Translations under genes and position numbers: made by a program
The notes under the pieces: model-generated
What the model was told of the DNA's origin: nothing
What the model saw: the letters and a program-made list of their open reading frames with translations, nothing else
Databases searched by the model: none
Part shown: piece by piece, positions 18,394 to 27,151 of the stretch
Layout of the letters: the number at the start of each line of letters is the position of its first letter
Numbering within the stretch: the stretch's first letter is position 1
Origin: Pseudomonas cavernicola
Lineage (GTDB): Bacteria; Pseudomonadota; Gammaproteobacteria; Pseudomonadales; Pseudomonadaceae
Reading direction: 5' to 3'
NCBI RefSeq assembly: GCF_003596405.1
Contig: NZ_QYUR01000006.1
Span: 930,001-994,000, forward strand
Length of the DNA: 64,000 nt

Positions 18394-18837
18394 ATGTCAC
18401 TGGATGATATGAAGAGGCTGGTTCGCCAGCATATCGACCTGTCCTGGAACAAAGGGCGCCTGGCCCTGACCGAACAGCTGCACAGCAAGAACTTCCTCTA
18501 CAAAAGCTCCTTTGCCGGCCGGCCCTTGGGCAGTGCCGGTTTCGCCCAACTGGTGCTCGATATCCGTAGCGCCATGCCGGATTTGGAGGTAGTGATCGAG
18601 GAGTGTCTGGCCGAAGGCAATAAGGTCTTCACCTGGAGCACCTTGATCGGCACCATCGAGAAGCCCGCCCTGGGTTACCCGCCGAGCGACAAGGTGCTGA
18701 GCATCTCGGCCATGGCCTGCTGGACCCTGACGCCCGCCGGGGAAGTGGAGGAAATCTGCACCATGTTCGACATGGAGAGTTTCCGCTCACAACTAGGCCT
18801 GGAAACCCGGCCCTTTGCCGAAACCGCGTTGCCGTGA
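18394..18837 (+). CDS. SnoaL-like (NTF2-fold) polyketide-cyclase/ester-cyclase family protein
   Basis: A 147-aa protein from the ATG at 18394 with GGAGAG upstream. It shows the SnoaL pattern: an N-terminal helix, FLYKSSFAGRPLGSAGFAQLVLDIRSAMPDLEVVIEE, then strands ending AMACWTLTPAGEVEEICTMFDM. The NTF2-like fold is used for isomerases, cyclases and non-catalytic ligand binding, and no substrate can be assigned. It stands alone between the Mn exporter and a convergent epimerase gene. A GC-rich hairpin-like sequence (18848-18894) follows it. Confidence 0.75.
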   Translation: MSLDDMKRLVRQHIDLSWNKGRLALTEQLHSKNFLYKSSFAGRPLGSAGFAQLVLDIRSAMPDLEVVIEECLAEGNKVFTWSTLIGTIEKPALGYPPSDKVLSISAMACWTLTPAGEVEEICTMFDMESFRSQLGLETRPFAETALP

Positions 18838-18891
18838 AGAGGCGCCTGTAGGCACGAGCCCTGCTGGCCCAGCGCGGGCCAGAGCCCGCGT

Positions 18892-19875
18892 CTACAAATA
18901 AGCGTTATCACGGAACCACTGGATAGTCCGCGTCAGCGTCTCATCCACCATCGTTTGCGCAATAAAACCCAGCTCAGCCTGGGCCTTGCGACCATCGAGA
19001 TACTGCCCGCCAGCCATCACCGCCAGAGCCGTGTCATCCAAGCGCGGCAGCTGACCAGTCAAGCGATAACGCCAGCGGCCCAGCATGGCGATCGCCCTGG
19101 CCGCGCCCAAAGGCAATGGCCGCGGTGCTGCAACCCCAAGGCGTGCAGCGATCCGCGCCGTCAGCTCGCCGAGCTCGATGTTCTGCCCGGTCAGCAGGTA
19201 GCGCTCGCCCACCCGCCCCTTCTGCAGCGCCAGCACCAGGCCCTGGCCCGCCTCGGCGGCATCGATCAGGTTGCGTTTACCCGGCACATAGTGGCTCATC
19301 GCGCCACTGGCGATGGCCGTGATCAGCCGCCCGGTGCTCGGGCCGACATCGAACTCACCGAGAGTCATGGCAGGAATCCCGATCACCACCGGCAAGCCGT
19401 TGCGCGCCTGTTCGCGGGCCTGCTCGTCGAGCGCCCATTTGCACAACAGGTAAGGGTTACGCAGGCGCGGCATGCCCTCGTAAAACAGCCCCTCATGCCC
19501 CGGCAAGCCTTGCGGATGCCGCGGCAAGGCAATGGCGGCGCCGACATAGACAATCCGCGGCACCCGCGCCGCCAAACAGGCCGCGTAGAAATGATTGGTC
19601 TGATTCAGCGCACTGGCCACATCCTCCTGCCAACGACGCGGTCTGCTCGGGTAATAACCCGCGCAGAAAATCACCCCATCCACGCCAGCCAACGCACGAC
19701 TGAGCGCGGGATGATCGAGTAATTCTGCCGGGCGGCATTCAGGTTCGAGATAGCTCAAACGCTCGACCCGTGAGGACGGCCGGTGGATCAGCACCAACTG
19801 ATGACCGGCGGCTCGTATGGCACGGGCCGTATGGTGGCCGAGTAAGCCGGTAGCTCCAAGAACGGCAATTTTCAC
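18892..19875 (-). CDS. NAD-dependent epimerase/dehydratase family protein
   Basis: A 327-aa extended short-chain dehydrogenase. VKIAVLGATGLLGHHTARAI is the N-terminal Rossmann motif. I take the GTG at 19875, which has GAAGGAG seven bases upstream; no ATG fits. The active-site region is atypical, with YLLCKWALDEQA supplying a Tyr-x3-Lys-like arrangement shifted to YLLCK. It resembles dihydroflavonol-4-reductase-like proteins. The substrate is unknown. It lies 60 bases downstream of the M48 protease gene on the same strand and may be co-transcribed with it. Confidence 0.83.
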   Translation of the reverse strand: MKIAVLGATGLLGHHTARAIRAAGHQLVLIHRPSSRVERLSYLEPECRPAELLDHPALSRALAGVDGVIFCAGYYPSRPRRWQEDVASALNQTNHFYAACLAARVPRIVYVGAAIALPRHPQGLPGHEGLFYEGMPRLRNPYLLCKWALDEQAREQARNGLPVVIGIPAMTLGEFDVGPSTGRLITAIASGAMSHYVPGKRNLIDAAEAGQGLVLALQKGRVGERYLLTGQNIELGELTARIAARLGVAAPRPLPLGAARAIAMLGRWRYRLTGQLPRLDDTALAVMAGGQYLDGRKAQAELGFIAQTMVDETLTRTIQWFRDNAYL

Positions 19876-19935
19876 AGCGACTCCTTCGCCAGGCAGGACG
19901 GTGGGCGCCGCGGCTTCAGCACGCGGCGCCAAGGC

Positions 19936-20757
19936 TTAACGCGCGCCTTTCGCCTGTTGATACAGCGGCATCACTTTCGGGATGGCCGCTTGCAGCGCAG
20001 CAGTCCGGCTGCCAGAGGACGGGTGGGTGCTCATGAACTCCGGCGGCGCGCCTTCGCTGGCCTGGCTCATCTTGTCCCACAGGCTGATCGCCGCATTCGG
20101 GTCGTAACCGGCGCGTGCCGCCAGCTCCAGACCGATCAAGTCCGCCTCATTCTCATTCCCCCGGCTGTTGGGCAGAGTCATGCTGTACTGCACCACGGTA
20201 TCGGCCAGCGCCAGGCTGTCCTGCCCCAGACCGAGCAACGCGCCGGCGCCCTGTTTGGCCATCTCGATGCCATAGGCCTTGGACATCGCCTCGCGGCCAT
20301 GTTCGCGCAGTGCGTGGGCGATCTCATGGCCCATCACCGCGGCGATTTCGTCATCAGTCAGATCCAGCTTCTCGATCAAGCCGCTATACATGATGATTTT
20401 GCCGCCTGGGCCGCAATTGGCGTTCAGCTCCGGGCTGTCGATCAGGTTGACCTCCCACTGCCACTGCGCGGAATCCGGACGGAACATCGGCGCCTGGGCA
20501 ATCAACCGCTTAGCGATGGTGTCGATGCGTTTGGCGTTAGCGCTGCTCTTATCCAGCACGCCCTTGCCGGAAGCTTCCGAAAGCGTCTGTTGATAAGACT
20601 GTGCATACATCTGATTGACCTGTTGGGTCGACAGCATGCTGAACATGTACTGCTTGCGCTCGACCCCAACGGCGCCGCCGCTGGTGGTGTCGACGGCTTG
20701 GCATCCTGCCAGCAGCAAAGCTGTGATCAGACCGGTAACACGAAACAACGAGGCCAT
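19936..20757 (-). CDS. M48 family metalloprotease, lipoprotein (LoiP/BepA-like)
   Basis: A 273-aa protein. The N-terminal lipobox LLLAGCQA (Cys at about 19) predicts an outer-membrane lipoprotein. The peptidase domain carries HEIAHALREH (HExxH zinc site) and the third ligand in ENEADLIGLEL. M48 lipoproteins such as LoiP take part in outer-membrane protein quality control. The ATG at 20757 (MASLFRVTG) begins the signal sequence directly. It is divergent from a chemoreceptor gene. In P. aeruginosa I recall a similar gene at this relative place. Confidence 0.88.
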   Translation of the reverse strand: MASLFRVTGLITALLLAGCQAVDTTSGGAVGVERKQYMFSMLSTQQVNQMYAQSYQQTLSEASGKGVLDKSSANAKRIDTIAKRLIAQAPMFRPDSAQWQWEVNLIDSPELNANCGPGGKIIMYSGLIEKLDLTDDEIAAVMGHEIAHALREHGREAMSKAYGIEMAKQGAGALLGLGQDSLALADTVVQYSMTLPNSRGNENEADLIGLELAARAGYDPNAAISLWDKMSQASEGAPPEFMSTHPSSGSRTAALQAAIPKVMPLYQQAKGAR

Positions 20758-20924
20758 GAAGGTTCTCCAGTTAAACAAGGGTCGTATGCTAGGCCGCGCG
20801 CCATTGCCGGGCAACTGCGCCGCATGCCCGAACTGCGCGGCTTTTATTTGACCGAGCAATTAAGGATTTTGCTTAACCCGGCCGATAACTTTGGATAGGC
20901 ATAAATCGAGTGTTCGGAGTCCCG

Positions 20925-23066
20925 ATGAAGTTCAAGTCCATCCAGTTTTCGGTCGTCGCCCTAGCCGGCGCCAGCGTCTTGGCCGTGGTGGTCGCCCTGA
21001 TGCTCTACGCGTTGTACTCCGGTGCACGCACGCAGCAGTTGGTCCAGGAGCGCACCCAGGCGCAACTCGAAGAGGTCATCCAGCAACGCCTGACCGCTCT
21101 GGCGCAGGCCCAAGTTCGGCAGATCCAGCGTGAGCTGGAGTATCCGCTGACCGTGGCGCGCAGCCTGGCACAGACCAACATGTTGCTCGGCGCCAGCGAT
21201 GCCGCCGGCAACGCCCAGCTCAGCATCAGCCGTGAAGAGCTGTCGAACCTGGTACGCCAGACCGTCGTGCAAAATCCTAAGTTGCTCGACGCCTTCATTG
21301 GCTGGGAAAAGAACGCCTTCGACAACAATGACGATCTTTACGCCGGGCAGACGGAAAACGGCTACGACGCCAGCGGCCGTTTTATGCCCTGGTGGTATCG
21401 CAAGGCGGACGGCAGCCTGATGGTCGAAGCCCTCGGCCCGAACATTGAAGGCGAGAAACTGCTGCCCACCGGTGTGCGCGAAGGCGAGTACTACCTGTGT
21501 ACGAAAGAGCGCAAGCAAGCCTGCATCGTCGATCCGGCGCCGTATGAGATGAACGGCAAGATGGTGATGATGTCCTCGTTCAACGCGCCGATCATGGTCA
21601 AGGATCAGTTTCGCGGCGTCGTCGGTGTCGACCTGTCACTCGAATTCATCCAGGAGTTCCTGAGCCACGCGGACAAACAGCTCTACGACGGAGCCGGCGA
21701 GCTGGCGCTGATCTCCAGCAACGGCCGTCTGGCGGCCTACACCAAAGACTCCAGCAAGCTTGGTGCTGCGGCCGAAACGGTGCTCGGTGCCCGCGACATG
21801 AGCGCACTGAAGAACCTACAAGTCGACCAGCCGCTCTACCAGCTAGATGAGGAGCACGGTCAGATCGAACTGTTCCTGCCCTTCAGGGTTTCTGACACCG
21901 ACACGCGCTGGACGCTGCTGTTGCAACTGCCCCAGCAGGTCGTCTTTGCCGAGCTGCAAAAACTCCAGGAAGATCTCAAAACCCAGCGCGATGAAGACAT
22001 TCTCGGCATGGCGCTGGTTGGCTTGCTGATCGCCGGCATCGGTCTGCTGGTGATCTGGTTCGTTGGCTATGGTATTGCCCGCCCGCTAAAACAGATGGTT
22101 GCCATGCTCGACGACATCGCCAAGGGCGAAGGCGACCTGACCCGCCGCCTGAGCACCGATCGAGTTGACGAACTAGGCTCCATCGCCAGTGGTTTCAACA
22201 CCTTCCTCAGCAAGCTGCAGTCGATGATCAGCCAGGTCGTCGTCTCAGTGCAGAAGGTCAGCGACTCCTCCGAGCACACCGCCGACATCGCCATCCGCAC
22301 CAATCAAGGCGTGCAGACCCAACTGACTGAGATCGACTTGGTCGCCACGGCCATGCATGAAATGACCGCCACCGCTCAGGACGTGGCACGCAATGCCACC
22401 CTGGCCGCGGAAGCGGCGCATCACGCCGATCAGGCCGCCAATCAGGGCAAGCGCATCGTGCAAAACACCGCAAACTCCATCGCCACGCTGGCCACGGAGA
22501 TTGGTCGAGCGGTTGGCGTGGTGCAGACCCTGGCCAAGGACAGCGAGAACATCAACGCCATCCTCACCGCCATTCGCGGTATTGCCGAGCAGACCAACCT
22601 GCTTGCCCTCAACGCCGCCATCGAAGCCGCACGGGCCGGAGAGCAAGGCCGCGGCTTTGCCGTAGTGGCCGATGAAGTGCGCAACCTGGCGCAGAAAACC
22701 CAGCAGGCCACCGAAGAAATTCAGACCATGATCCAGCAACTGCAACACGGCACCCGGGAAGTGGTGAAGGTCATGGAGGACAGCCAGACGAAGACCGATG
22801 ACAGCGTGCAGCATGCCGCCGAGGCGGCCACGGCACTGGAATCGATCACCCAGGCGGTGTCGGTGATCAACGACATGAACACCCAGATCGCCAGCGCTGC
22901 CGAGGAGCAAAGCGCGGTCGCCGAGGACATCAACCGCAACGTCACCAATATCGGCCAGGTCGCCGGCGAAGTAGCCGGTGGCGCCGATGAAGCGAGCCAA
23001 GCCAGCGCCGAGCTGACCAAACTGGCCGAGCAGCAACGCAGACTGATCAACCAGTTCAAGGTCTGA
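20925..23066 (+). CDS. Methyl-accepting chemotaxis protein with dCache-type sensor
   Basis: A 713-aa chemoreceptor. TM1 is at residues 7-31, followed by a periplasmic sensor of about 320 residues (double-Cache size, with [25 protein letters not shown]). TM2 is near residues 360-385, then HAMP, then a signalling domain with the conserved tip [20 protein letters not shown] and [10 protein letters not shown]. The start at 20925 has CGGAG six bases upstream. It relays ligand binding to CheA/CheW. The N-terminal sequence and length recall P. aeruginosa TlpQ (histamine/polyamine sensor), but that is from memory, so the ligand remains open. Confidence 0.9.
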   Translation: MKFKSIQFSVVALAGASVLAVVVALMLYALYSGARTQQLVQERTQAQLEEVIQQRLTALAQAQVRQIQRELEYPLTVARSLAQTNMLLGASDAAGNAQLSISREELSNLVRQTVVQNPKLLDAFIGWEKNAFDNNDDLYAGQTENGYDASGRFMPWWYRKADGSLMVEALGPNIEGEKLLPTGVREGEYYLCTKERKQACIVDPAPYEMNGKMVMMSSFNAPIMVKDQFRGVVGVDLSLEFIQEFLSHADKQLYDGAGELALISSNGRLAAYTKDSSKLGAAAETVLGARDMSALKNLQVDQPLYQLDEEHGQIELFLPFRVSDTDTRWTLLLQLPQQVVFAELQKLQEDLKTQRDEDILGMALVGLLIAGIGLLVIWFVGYGIARPLKQMVAMLDDIAKGEGDLTRRLSTDRVDELGSIASGFNTFLSKLQSMISQVVVSVQKVSDSSEHTADIAIRTNQGVQTQLTEIDLVATAMHEMTATAQDVARNATLAAEAAHHADQAANQGKRIVQNTANSIATLATEIGRAVGVVQTLAKDSENINAILTAIRGIAEQTNLLALNAAIEAARAGEQGRGFAVVADEVRNLAQKTQQATEEIQTMIQQLQHGTREVVKVMEDSQTKTDDSVQHAAEAATALESITQAVSVINDMNTQIASAAEEQSAVAEDINRNVTNIGQVAGEVAGGADEASQASAELTKLAEQQRRLINQFKV

Positions 23067-23075
23067 ACCAGCTCT

Positions 23076-23234
23076 GTAGGCTGGGTAGAGCGTAGCGACA
23101 AACGGCAGGGAAGCCGTTTTGCACAGCTTTAGCTGCCCGCAGGGTGAGGTGCATGGATGCACCTCATGAAACCCAGCGCCTCAACCGGTAGACCAGCCTG
23201 CTGGGTTTTGTCCTGTGGACTCTACCCAGCCTAC
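23076..23234. repeat. Intergenic inverted-repeat element (GTAGGCTGGGTAGAGC family)
   Basis: GTAGGCTGGGTAGAG (23076-23090) and CTCTACCCAGCCTAC (23220-23234) are exact inverted copies 129 bases apart. The same arm sequence bounds the 4771-4850 element. No gene lies in this gap. Confidence 0.75.
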
Positions 23235-23312
23235 GATCTGCCTTTCATTCCTCTCACCGCCCCGGGGCGAGGGACAGTGGGCGGGTCAATACGGTATTCC
23301 GACGCTTGAGCC

Positions 23313-23930
23313 CTACGCTGGGGTCAGGCACTCCGGCCCATCCAGCTTCGGATCATTCACCAAGTTGGCCAACGCCCGTTCGCGCAGCGCCGGCTGCGCC
23401 TGGCACAGCAGCGCCTGTAAGGCCGGCAGCGGTGTATCGGCCGCCAACCAGAGTTCCTGCCCCGCGGCATCGAGAATCAACGGTCGACGTTGACTGGCGG
23501 CGGGTTGAGTCACCACAGCGACGCTCAAATAAGTGTGTCCATCGACCGGATAAGCTTCCCAGACGGCCGCGAAGTACAACGGCGACGTCTCGCTGGTGAG
23601 CCAGTAGGGCCGTTTACGGGTGGTGCCACGCCATTCGTAAAAGCCATTGGCCGGCAGCAGACCGCGGCGCACGCGAAAAGCCTCACGGAACATCGGTTGC
23701 TCGGCCAGGGTTTCCGCCCGTGCCTGTGCGGGTGTCTTCGACAGATCAGTCAACCATGGCGGAGTCAGCCCCCAACGCGCCCGTGCGGCGTGGCGTTCGC
23801 CCGCCACATTGCGCAGCAGCAACACCGAAGTGTTCGGCGCAATATTCCAGGCGGCACGCTGATCCGCGGGAAAACCAGGGGTGGCCGCTAACGCAGGCGT
23901 CCAGCGGAACAGGGCATAACGTCCACACAT
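23313..23930 (-). CDS. Divergent SRAP (YedK/HMCES-like) family protein
   Basis: A 205-aa SOS-response-associated peptidase family member starting MCGRYALF, with the catalytic Cys2 in place. Normal SRAP proteins crosslink Cys2 to abasic sites in single-stranded DNA. The WGLTPPW block and Glu of NGFYEW are kept. The conserved Asn of NARAET is replaced (QARAET), and the IHxRMP motif with its His is gone (ASQRRPLIL). It may bind DNA but resolve crosslinks poorly, or have another role. A canonical paralogue lies at 62425-63132. The start is fixed by the required Met-Cys2. Confidence 0.88.
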   Translation of the reverse strand: MCGRYALFRWTPALAATPGFPADQRAAWNIAPNTSVLLLRNVAGERHAARARWGLTPPWLTDLSKTPAQARAETLAEQPMFREAFRVRRGLLPANGFYEWRGTTRKRPYWLTSETSPLYFAAVWEAYPVDGHTYLSVAVVTQPAASQRRPLILDAAGQELWLAADTPLPALQALLCQAQPALRERALANLVNDPKLDGPECLTPA

Positions 23931-23961
23931 CAGGCGGCAAGACTCATCAAATAAGAGGGGC

Positions 23962-24222
23962 TCAGCAGAGCAGAATGCCGGAGAAGCTGTCCGGCTCATC
24001 GCCCGGCAGCGGCTGCGCGGCATTGTACGCGGCGATCAAACCACGTGCGTGCTCGGCCTGGTCATTTTCCACCAGCAGCCCGAGCAAGCCGCTGACCGGC
24101 AGCTCACCCACGGCCCCCAGCAGATGGCCGCCGGTGAGATGGGCCGCCACTCCCTCACTGGCCAGCATGCCCAGCAGCATTTCAGCCTCCAGCAGATCCA
24201 GCGGCTCGTAAATGCGCTGCAT
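23962..24222 (-). CDS. DUF2007 domain protein (putative signal-transducing)
   Basis: An 86-aa protein beginning MQRIYEPLDLLEAEMLLGML. The pattern of an initial beta strand, a helix over 'LLEAEMLLGMLASEGVAAHL' and a later LLVENDQAEHARGLI matches DUF2007 proteins. Its ATG overlaps the TGA of the upstream cysteine-rich gene by one base (TGATG), so the two are translationally coupled. The function is unknown. Confidence 0.83.
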   Translation of the reverse strand: MQRIYEPLDLLEAEMLLGMLASEGVAAHLTGGHLLGAVGELPVSGLLGLLVENDQAEHARGLIAAYNAAQPLPGDEPDSFSGILLC

Positions 24223-24404
24223 CAGTCGTTCTCCGTGCGCACATCCAGGGTCCAGTCGACCCCATCGGTACGCAAATCGAAAATAATCGGCCGACAACAC
24301 ACCGGGCAGTCCTCGATGTACTCCTGATCGCCGCCCGACAGATCCAGCATCGCCTCTGCCGGCTCACCGCAATATGGGCACTGATAGTCCTGAGTCTCAA
24401 GCAT
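24222..24404 (-). CDS. CPXCG-motif cysteine-rich protein
   Basis: A 60-aa protein MLETQDYQCPYCGEPAEAML... with two Cys pairs (CPYCGE near residue 9 and CPVCCRP near 33), a zinc-ribbon-like arrangement typical of the small 'CPXCG motif' family in gammaproteobacteria. It is the first gene of a coupled pair with the DUF2007 gene. It is divergent from the acyltransferase gene, with about 100 bases between starts that must hold both promoters. The function is unknown. Confidence 0.83.
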   Translation of the reverse strand: MLETQDYQCPYCGEPAEAMLDLSGGDQEYIEDCPVCCRPIIFDLRTDGVDWTLDVRTEND

Positions 24405-24505
24405 CGCGGCCTCCGCTGTGACTTGTAGGTATAATCGCCGGTCTATTGCAGACCCCTCCTGTAGGAGGTATTTCCCAACCGCAGCCGTTTCCATAACAAG
24501 AGAGC

Positions 24506-25672
24506 ATGATGGGCGAATTCGATGCCATCCGACCGTACGCCGACGCTGAAGTCCCTGCCGTTCTGGCGCGCCTATTGGCGGATAAGGCTTTTCTCGAGAT
24601 CCTCACGCACTTTCGCTTCCCGCGTTTGGCCCGCCACTTCGGCTGGCTGCTTAAACCTCTTATAGCTCATCGCCTGCGCCAAGAGTTCGCCGGAGTCGCT
24701 TCTGTCGCGGCGCTGCAGGACAAGGTCGCGCACTACGTCGACCGCACCATCGAGCACGCCACCGACGGCGTCACCTATTCCGGTGTCGAGCAACTCAAGA
24801 GTGGTAGCGCCTATCTGTTTCTCGCCAACCATCGCGACATCGTCATGGACCCGGCCTTCGTCAATTACGCGGTATACCACGCCGGCCTGCCCACGCCGCG
24901 CATCGCAATCGGCGACAACCTGCTGCAAAAACCTTTCGTCAGCGATCTGATGCGTCTGAACAAAAGCTTTATCGTGCACCGTTCATTGAGCGGGCGGCGT
25001 GAGAAGCTGGCGGCCTATCAACTGCTCTCGGCATATATCAACCACTCGATCCGCCACGATTGCGAGTCGATCTGGATTGCCCAGGCTGAAGGCCGCGCCA
25101 AGGACGGCGATGACCGCACCGATTCGGCGATCCTGAAAATGTTCCACATGAGCCGCAAGAGCGAGCCCTTCGCCGCGGTCATTCAGGAACTGAACCTGAC
25201 CCCCGTGTCGATCAGCTACGAATACGACCCCTGCGACCAGGCCAAGGCCCGCGAGCTGTATATCCGCGCGACGGCAGGCAGCTACGAGAAAGTTGCCGGC
25301 GAGGACGACCAGAGCATCGCCCTCGGCATCACCGGCTACAAAGGCCGTGTCCATGTGAATTTCGGCGCGCCGATCAAAGCAGCGTTCGAAGACACCAAGC
25401 AGCTTGCCATGGAGATGGATCGCCAGATTCTCGGCGGTTATCGGCTGTTCCCGGTGCATTACCTGGCCTATGCGCTATGGACCGAACGTGACCCGGCCTT
25501 GAGCGTGCCGAGCGCCGCAGAGCTGTTCCCGGCCGCCGAGCTGGCCGCCGCCCAGGCCGAATGGCAGAAACGCCTGGACGCCTGCCCGGTTGAGCAACGG
25601 CCTTATCTGGTCCTGCAGTATGCCAATCCCGTGCGCAATCAATACCGCATCAAGGCCGGCCTGCCGCTCTAA
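24506..25672 (+). CDS. 1-acyl-sn-glycerol-3-phosphate acyltransferase-like protein
   Basis: A 388-aa protein of the PlsC/LPLAT superfamily. The catalytic H-x4-D is in LFLANHRDIVMDP (about residue 110); a binding-site motif like EGR appears as AQAEGRAKDGDD (about 200). It would transfer acyl chains to a glycerol-phosphate or similar acceptor at the inner membrane. It is longer than PlsC (about 250 aa) and lacks its N-terminal hydrophobic helices, so it belongs to a separate branch. The start is ATGATG at 24506/24509; the choice is uncertain. A strong SD-like GTAGGAGG 40 bases upstream has no matching start codon. Confidence 0.82.
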   Translation: MMGEFDAIRPYADAEVPAVLARLLADKAFLEILTHFRFPRLARHFGWLLKPLIAHRLRQEFAGVASVAALQDKVAHYVDRTIEHATDGVTYSGVEQLKSGSAYLFLANHRDIVMDPAFVNYAVYHAGLPTPRIAIGDNLLQKPFVSDLMRLNKSFIVHRSLSGRREKLAAYQLLSAYINHSIRHDCESIWIAQAEGRAKDGDDRTDSAILKMFHMSRKSEPFAAVIQELNLTPVSISYEYDPCDQAKARELYIRATAGSYEKVAGEDDQSIALGITGYKGRVHVNFGAPIKAAFEDTKQLAMEMDRQILGGYRLFPVHYLAYALWTERDPALSVPSAAELFPAAELAAAQAEWQKRLDACPVEQRPYLVLQYANPVRNQYRIKAGLPL

Positions 25673-25685
25673 GCCTTCAGCCAAC

Positions 25686-25723
25686 AAAAACGGCGGCCCC
25701 TGTGACAGGGTGCCGCCGTTTTT
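25686..25723. terminator. Bidirectional terminator
   Basis: AAAAACGGCGGC (25686-25697) and GCCGCCGTTTTT (25712-25723) with inner CCCTGTGACAGGG. It serves the acyltransferase gene and the convergent small membrane protein gene. Confidence 0.92.
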
Positions 25724-25742
25724 GTTTCTGTCATCGACCGAC

Positions 25743-26030
25743 TTAGAACCGAGTACTGAACCAGGACACCCACAACGCAGCCGCCAGACAAGCGAAGCCG
25801 AAACCGTTGAAAAACCGATTCAGGCGCAGGGTCGGTTCATCCAGCAACGATGCTTCTTCACCCCGCTCGTCCAGCTCGCTGTCCGCCGCCAGCTGCGCCA
25901 CGGCCCGCCGCTCACGCAAGCGGGTAGCTATCAACAGCCAACTGCCGGCAACGGCAAAGAACAGCGCCAAACCGTTTATCAATTGGGCTGGATGGGCAAG
26001 CCCTAGGGATAACAACGCCTGCAGCGACAT
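25743..26030 (-). CDS. Small membrane protein of unknown function
   Basis: A 95-aa protein with two hydrophobic helices: residues about 18-34 (LINGLALFFAVAGSWLLIA) and 73-91 (FFNGFGFACLAAALWVSWF). A charged cytoplasmic loop (RLRERRAVAQLAADSELDERGEEA) separates them. GAGGTAATCG precedes the ATG. Its hairpin topology is common among pseudomonad conserved hypotheticals. No function is recognised. Confidence 0.7.
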   Translation of the reverse strand: MSLQALLSLGLAHPAQLINGLALFFAVAGSWLLIATRLRERRAVAQLAADSELDERGEEASLLDEPTLRLNRFFNGFGFACLAAALWVSWFSTRF

Positions 26031-26101
26031 CGATTACCTCTGCGTCAGGTGGCACGTGGCGAATAGCGCAATGCCCTAGAAAAACCCGAGCAACCCCGAC
26101 A

Positions 26102-26227
26102 TGGGTTCGCTACGGCGGCGGATTCTACCTAAGCCATCGAATCCTGCGCGGCGTTTCCGACGAATACCCGAGCGCCTCACCGTCGCGCTGGGGCACAGGC
26201 GAGCAAGACGTCGAATTCGATGCTTAG
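26102..26227 (+). pseudogene. Possible gene remnant (C-terminal fragment)
   Basis: A reading frame ending at TAG 26225-26227 encodes WVRYGGGFYLSHR...VEFDA, whose composition looks coding, but no start codon or ribosome site belongs to it. It lies in the 260-bp gap before the 68-aa gene. It could be the tail of a decayed gene or chance; the family is not recognised. Confidence 0.2.
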
Positions 26228-26290
26228 CGTCACGATATCGTCAAACGACTAGGCCAATCTGACACACCCACACCTCATCAGGAGCCCAGC

Positions 26291-26497
26291 ATGCTGCATG
26301 CCCAGAATCAGGATCAGCTCTACCACATCAGCCCCAGCGACGAGCAGGAAGCGCTGATCGACGGCCTCGCCTTCAACGTGCAGGATCGCCACTGGTTGGT
26401 CTATTGCGCCCTCGGCGGCCACGAACATTACGACCTACCAGAGATTGACCAACACACAGGCCTGAGCCTGCCGCAGCTGTATAGCGAAGCGGCCTGA
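26291..26497 (+). CDS. Small conserved hypothetical protein (68 aa)
   Basis: MLHAQNQDQLYHISPSDEQEALIDGLAF..., an acidic 68-aa soluble protein behind a strong AGGAGCCCAGC ribosome site and followed by a strong terminator, so it is very likely expressed. It contains several His and Asp/Glu residues (GGHEHYDLPEIDQHTG). No domain is recognised. It is a monocistronic unit convergent with the YajG-type lipoprotein gene. Confidence 0.72.
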   Translation: MLHAQNQDQLYHISPSDEQEALIDGLAFNVQDRHWLVYCALGGHEHYDLPEIDQHTGLSLPQLYSEAA

Positions 26498-26522
26498 GCA
26501 AGCGACAAACGTTGCACACAAC

Positions 26523-26550
26523 AAAAAGCCCGGTCTAGACCGGGCTTTTT
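26523..26550. terminator. Perfectly palindromic bidirectional terminator
   Basis: A 28-base perfect palindrome: AAAAAGCCCGGTCT followed by AGACCGGGCTTTTT. It lies between the convergent 68-aa gene and the lipoprotein gene. Confidence 0.93.
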
Positions 26551-26566
26551 CATTACCGCAAGAGGC

Positions 26567-27151
26567 TTACTGCGCGAGCATTTGGCCAATCGTCGGATCT
26601 TTGAAGGTGCGCGTCAGCGCATCGCTGAGCACATCACTCACCAGCTTGGTGTTGGTCTGCTGGTTCGGCGCCATGCCGAAACGCTGATCCAGCGAAGAGC
26701 CATAGCGACCGCTGTAGCGGCGTGTGGCGTTCTGCACATCGGCGCGGAAGGTCGCGCTGATGGTTGCCTCAGTTACGTACAGGCCTTCTTTCGGTGACTG
26801 GTACTTCAGCTCAGCCAGGGTAATGGTCAACTGTGGCGCGTTATAGGCGTTCGCCGACGGGGTGAAACCGAGCAACCGCACTGCCGCTTCGGCCTGTGCT
26901 TGCAGCTTGGGCACGATATCCGCGGCAGCGACGCTGATTGCGCTAGTTTCCGGATACAAACCACCGCGGGTACCCAACGTCGGCGACGGCCGACCATCGA
27001 CCACGCGCACCACGACCGGCTGACCTTGGCCAACCGCCGTCAGCGGCGCGATCAGTTTCGGTTGCGGGCTGAGTTGTTGTGGGCTGTGGGCACAGCCGAC
27101 CAGAGTCAGGCTGGTAACAGCGATCAGACCAAGCAACAGGCGATGCAGCAT
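26567..27151 (-). CDS. YajG-family lipoprotein
   Basis: A 194-aa protein. MLHRLLLGLIAVTSLTLVGCAHSP is a signal sequence with lipobox LVGCAH. The mature part (VVVRVVDGRPSPTLGTRGG..., TITLAELKYQ, SDVLSDALTRTFKDPTIGQMLAQ) matches the YajG/DUF4136-like family of small outer-membrane lipoproteins. I choose the ATG at 27151, which has GGAG eight bases upstream; the ATG at 27157 is too close to it. The family has no settled function; an envelope role is expected. Confidence 0.85.
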   Translation of the reverse strand: MLHRLLLGLIAVTSLTLVGCAHSPQQLSPQPKLIAPLTAVGQGQPVVVRVVDGRPSPTLGTRGGLYPETSAISVAAADIVPKLQAQAEAAVRLLGFTPSANAYNAPQLTITLAELKYQSPKEGLYVTEATISATFRADVQNATRRYSGRYGSSLDQRFGMAPNQQTNTKLVSDVLSDALTRTFKDPTIGQMLAQ

